Of a stretch of DNA of 64,000 nt, positions 60,693 through 64,000 are shown piece after piece (within the stretch, counting starts at the first letter, position 1; every line of letters begins with the position of its first letter). The notes beneath the pieces are model-generated. The model saw only the letters and a program-made list of their open reading frames with translations. It was not told where the DNA came from and did no database searches. The stretch covers positions 430,001 to 494,000 of the forward strand of contig JACEVL010000427.1 of NCBI GenBank assembly GCA_020284085.1. The letters run 5' to 3'. Source of the stretch: Aporrectodea caliginosa. Its lineage: Eukaryota > Annelida > Clitellata > Crassiclitellata > Lumbricidae. The position numbers were made by a program, and so were the translations under genes.

Positions 60693-61557
60693 GTATGAAT
60701 ATGTCCTGGAAAGTAAAAGCGCACTCTCCTAATAGGCTATCTCAAAGGCGCCGAGGATTTCAGATGCTGCAAGTCCTTCTGAGAAGAGTTCTGGTAGTTT
60801 TTCATAGGTACCGTAGTTCTCTTAGTTGGTTTGGTTGGTTTAATCTGGCCTAAGCAAAATAAACGTAGTCTTCAGTCATCGGTCAAATAGTTTCTCTTTG
60901 AAAGTGAAGTGTTTGTCGTTGCTTTTGCTGCGTTTCTTTAGGAGCAATTTTCTGGAAGTCGACATTTTCTACGGAGAACTGAAGTATCGAACATTTGAAC
61001 AGACGACTGGATACGATTTAGTCCAGTTCCTAAGTAAGTCCAAAACCCTATGTGCAATAAACTCTATCAATTCCGCTTACTCTTAACAATAAGCGTTAAA
61101 GATATATTAGACCTAAAGTTTCACTAGCAGCATTTTACTATAATCTATCTCAAAATAAACAACAGTACTGTTTTTATCTAGATTCTAGAGCCTAGTACAA
61201 AGGCCGCACCATCTTTCTCTCTGGTTGGCTAAAGACAAAGACTCAGAGGCAAAGATATTGAGATCCAGGTATATTTGCAGTGGCGAACTTGCATAGGTGT
61301 TCTGTTAAATTTGTTCAGGTGACTTCGGCGGATGTTTCGGGCTATTCCTCGGAGGAAGCATACTTTCTTTCTTCGAGTTTCTGGATCTTCTCATCTACAA
61401 CCTCATAGTTAAGATGTCCAGCAGAAAGATCAGTTTGACGAAAAGGATCAATGTTCGACCAACGTCAGAAGTTCAAGATCCTCGTCCACAGTCTGGAGTT
61501 AAAGTTCATCCGTTCCCGGCTTATGACACTCTTCATTTGGAATCAGGTCAAAAATAA
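60433..61557 (+). CDS. DEG/ENaC/ASIC-type sodium channel, 3' part, three exons
   Basis: Exons 60433-60692, 60942-61033 and 61319-61557 join in frame (196 codons plus TAA). The channel family is trimeric, sits in the plasma membrane and passes Na+. After an unassigned helical stretch (TTIPMLVRTYDSSLKQTLSN and on), NFLEVDIFYGELKYRTFEQT matches the last extracellular strand before TM2. SDFGGCFGLFLGGSILSFFE then FLDLLIYN is the TM2 segment with the family's GLFLG-S selectivity-region motif. A basic, proline-containing tail follows (KMSSRKISLTKR). The stop TAA lies within AATAAA, a possible polyadenylation signal at 61554. TM1 and the Cys-rich ectodomain exons are missing from what I could find, so this is a partial gene, or a 3' duplicate. 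Confidence 0.85.
60942..61033 (+). CDS. Channel gene exon b, pre-TM2 strand
   Basis: Acceptor TGCGTTTCTTTAG, donor CTAA|GTAAGT. Product SNFLEVDIFYGELKYRTFEQ then TTGYDLVQFL, a strong family match. Confidence 0.85.
61319..61557 (+). CDS. Channel gene exon c, TM2 and cytoplasmic tail
   Basis: Acceptor AATTTGTTCAG; product SDFGGCFGLFLGGSILSFFE, then a hydrophobic stretch and a basic tail ending LHLESGQK and TAA. Confidence 0.9.
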
Positions 61558-61559
61558 AA

Positions 61560-62580
61560 TGAACAGTTTGTCTCGAGCCCATGATGTCTTTAACGCCGTG
61601 TTTCCCAACCTCTTTTCGAGTCGCGGCCGCCTTTTATAATAGCCAAGCAACCTGCTACTCTCGCGGTTTTGCATAGGAAGGCATTTATTACAGGCCCTAA
61701 ACAGGGCCATGTGTAAGGTTGGAAAACACTGGCCTAGGCCTAGAGCAAAGAAAACACTTTAAAAATTGATTTCTTAGTATATGATTCAAACGTTCTAGTC
61801 TAACGGTACTGTAAAGTGTACGGTAACGGCACTCTTAGCTATTACATTTTCAATGGATCTGGGCAGCAAGCTTCAAATATCGCGGATAAGTGTTTGTTAA
61901 AGCCAACCTCAACGGACATGTAGGCTTTTTCTTGTCTTTGTTTTTTTATATGACGACGCTTTGAAATCCAATCTAGCAGAGATATGTAGTTTAGAGGCAA
62001 ATGGAAGTAAAACTTGAAAGGCAGGCAATAATTATTGTTAATAATTATTGTTAATATATTATTGTACATGAAATTTTTCAACTGTTGCTACACGCGTAAC
62101 TGTTTTTATTATTTATTGCACAGTGTTCGAACATTGATTCTTGTACTTTTTCTCACATGTTGTCACTGACGTAATTGCTTAATTATGTACTATTTTAACT
62201 TGTTGTAGGCCTACTTGAACTTTTTCTCTCTTGCATTGTTCTTACTGACATTATATTTGCTTTGTCAATTGTAATTTTAATAATATCGATGTTCTGTGTG
62301 TTGCATAAAGATATATTATATCGTTGGTATACGATTGATTTCCGAGTTTATGGCTTTTGAAGTTGATTCACTTGATTGAATTCTTAGAACGTTGCATAAT
62401 GTTGTAGGCCTATACACGCCCTCTGAAGGTTTTTCTCTTTTTTTAGCGCCTTTTGATGGCTATTTGAAGACGGTCTTTACTCTTTAGCAGTGTACATAAG
62501 CCTATACAGCTCGTATACATTATAAAGAATAGAATAGCCTATGCTAATCATGTGTGGGTAATGTATTTGAATGCACACAT
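61560..62580. other. Downstream flank of the channel gene, nothing else recognised
   Basis: Probable 3' UTR and intergenic DNA. Contains AATAATTATTGTTAATAATT palindromic words near 62025-62050. Confidence 0.4.
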
Positions 62581-62710
62581 CAGTGGCGTCGCCAGAGCTT
62601 CAAGGTTGGGGGGCAAGGCATAGGAGGACAGAGAAATGAGCGTCCGAAGGACGATCGGTGAGGCGCGGAGCGCCGAGCAGGGGGAGGGGTTTGATTTTTT
62701 GAATTTCCAC
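62581..62710. mobile_element. Lone CAGTGGCGTCGCCAG terminus
   Basis: CAGTGGCGTCGCCAGAGC resembles a DNA transposon end of the CAGTGGCGTA type. It is followed by GGTGAGGCGCGGAGCGCCGA, but no matching right end was found. Confidence 0.45.
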
Positions 62711-62888
62711 ACTGTAATGGTAGCATTTGAAGCTGTCATCGGAACAGAATTGTTCTATTATTTCAGCGCTGATAGGAGCCAACTGTGACTTTTAGCTAAA
62801 TGTTAAATGTTCGCATTTTCTATAGTGACCGTATACGGCCTCGACCCTGCTCATTTTTCAATGAATTGATCGGGTTACATCCTTCATC

Positions 62889-63829
62889 CAGAGATGGGTA
62901 ACTAATCGATTAGATGCTAATCGATTAGCTAATTGATTAGACAAACAGCTAATTCTAATTCTAACCGATTAGCTGTCATCTGATGCTAATTCTAATTCTA
63001 ATCGATTAGCAATTTTCAGCTAATTCTAATCGAAAATCGATTAGCTGATCGATTAGATGGGTGAAAATTAAGCTGAGAACGCATTCATTAAGAATGAGTT
63101 TATTAATATTGAGTTTTCAAGAATTCCTTACTTACTTATTTATCTGAAGGCTGTTTCAAACCTGCAATGATATGTTCATGGTTATCTGTCCATTCTGCTC
63201 AGGCAACACTGAAAGATTTGCATGCCTTCATGTTCTTCATCTACAGCATCACTGTTTCTGCAACTTCAGCTGCCATGGGAAGCGTATTTAGTTTTGTGGC
63301 TACATCGTAAACGCTAGGCGCTGTAGGCTAAGTGCTGCACTGATTCAAGACATGCTAATTGCAAAATGCAATAGTGAACTTATGCAGTAGCAATGTCAAT
63401 AATTGCAGCATGTATTGACCGATGTGGTATTGCTTGAGCTGCTTTTGGACTGTTCTCACACATAGCAGTTGTGCAGCTCAGATATTGTAATAAGCTACAG
63501 CTTTAGGCATTGTACGTATAATAGGCTACAGCTATAAGCATTATAATAGGCTAAAATTTTAGGTATTGTATTAGGCTACAACAACTTGATGCAGTAACTT
63601 GCTGTGCTCTGATTACAATTTGACAAATTCATGAAGCAAATAAATGTATCGAACTATCGATTATCGAAATCTAATTCTAATTGCTAATCAATTAGCTGCT
63701 GCTCATTCTAATTCTAATCGATTAGCTAAAACCTTTTGCTATAATTCTAATTCTAATCGATTAGCAAATTTCAGGAGCTAATTCTAATTCTAATCGATTA
63801 GCAGTTCTAGCTAATCGTACCCATCTCTG
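62889..63829. mobile_element. hAT-like element with TCGATTAG subterminal arrays
   Basis: Starts CAGAGATGGGTAACTAATCG and ends CTAATCGTACCCATCTCTG. CCTTCATC is duplicated exactly at 62881-62888 and 63830-63837. CTAATTCTAATCGATTAGC repeats fill about 170 bases inside each end. The middle (63080-63640) has no transposase frame; it carries repeated AATAGGCTACAGCT words. Confidence 0.93.
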
Positions 63830-64000
63830 CCTTCATCACTGCTCGCCCGTTCGAATGGACGCCACACCATTTAAGGTCCCCGTGCAAGGACCGTGCTAGC
63901 CCGAGGCTTAGGTTCTATATGACGGGGGCTCAGCTGTTGGAATGCGGCTGTGTGACTGGTGTAAATAGGTCACCCCTCGTGACTCACCACTGCGAATAGG

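Overview
The window is animal (metazoan) nuclear DNA. It has spliced genes with GT-AG introns, dense microsatellites, tRNA-derived SINEs, LINE 3' ends and many small DNA transposons. The SINE and LINE tails (GCGCTATATAAAT followed by ATT, ATAG or ACAAT repeats), the motif TAGGCCTA and the gene content suggest a marine invertebrate. An echinoderm, hemichordate or cephalochordate is my best guess, but the phylum is not proven from this sequence.

Two protein-coding genes can be supported, both on the + strand. The first is a complete p53/p63/p73-family transcription factor. Nine coding exons between 16154 and 53251 join in frame (1410 nt, 469 codons plus stop). They carry an N-terminal region, the full DNA-binding core with its Cys-His-Cys-Cys zinc site and contact arginines, a tetramerisation segment and a short C-terminal tail; no SAM domain was recognised. 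Its second intron is about 25 kb and filled with repeats. The second is the 3' end of a DEG/ENaC/ASIC-type sodium channel gene (three exons, 60433-61557), with the last extracellular strand, the second transmembrane segment and a cytoplasmic tail. Its upstream exons were not found.

Layout: 1-16 kb is intergenic, with a (TACA)n array, stacked transposons including a four-level nest at 6.1-8.2 kb, two clusters of TGACGT motifs, and a CpG-rich segment leading into the first p53-like exon. 16-53 kb is the p53-like gene. Its introns hold at least eight hAT-like elements, a 1.6-kb 19-bp minisatellite, three tandem 0.43-kb units, LINE and SINE copies and two CpG-rich intronic segments that could be internal promoters. 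53-60 kb is repeats, including a 164-bp tandem array. 60-64 kb holds the channel 3' exons and another hAT element.

The most notable structures are: fourteen hAT-like elements, most with 8-bp target duplications that could be read directly; splice sites of the p53-like gene that lie inside locally duplicated sequence; a TTAA-bounded palindrome that supplies the p53-like stop codon; and the near absence of the TAGGCCTA-type motif inside the p53-like gene compared with its flanks. No transposase, tRNA, rRNA or CRISPR was found. All intron-exon calls come from reading frame and splice consensus by eye, without transcript evidence.
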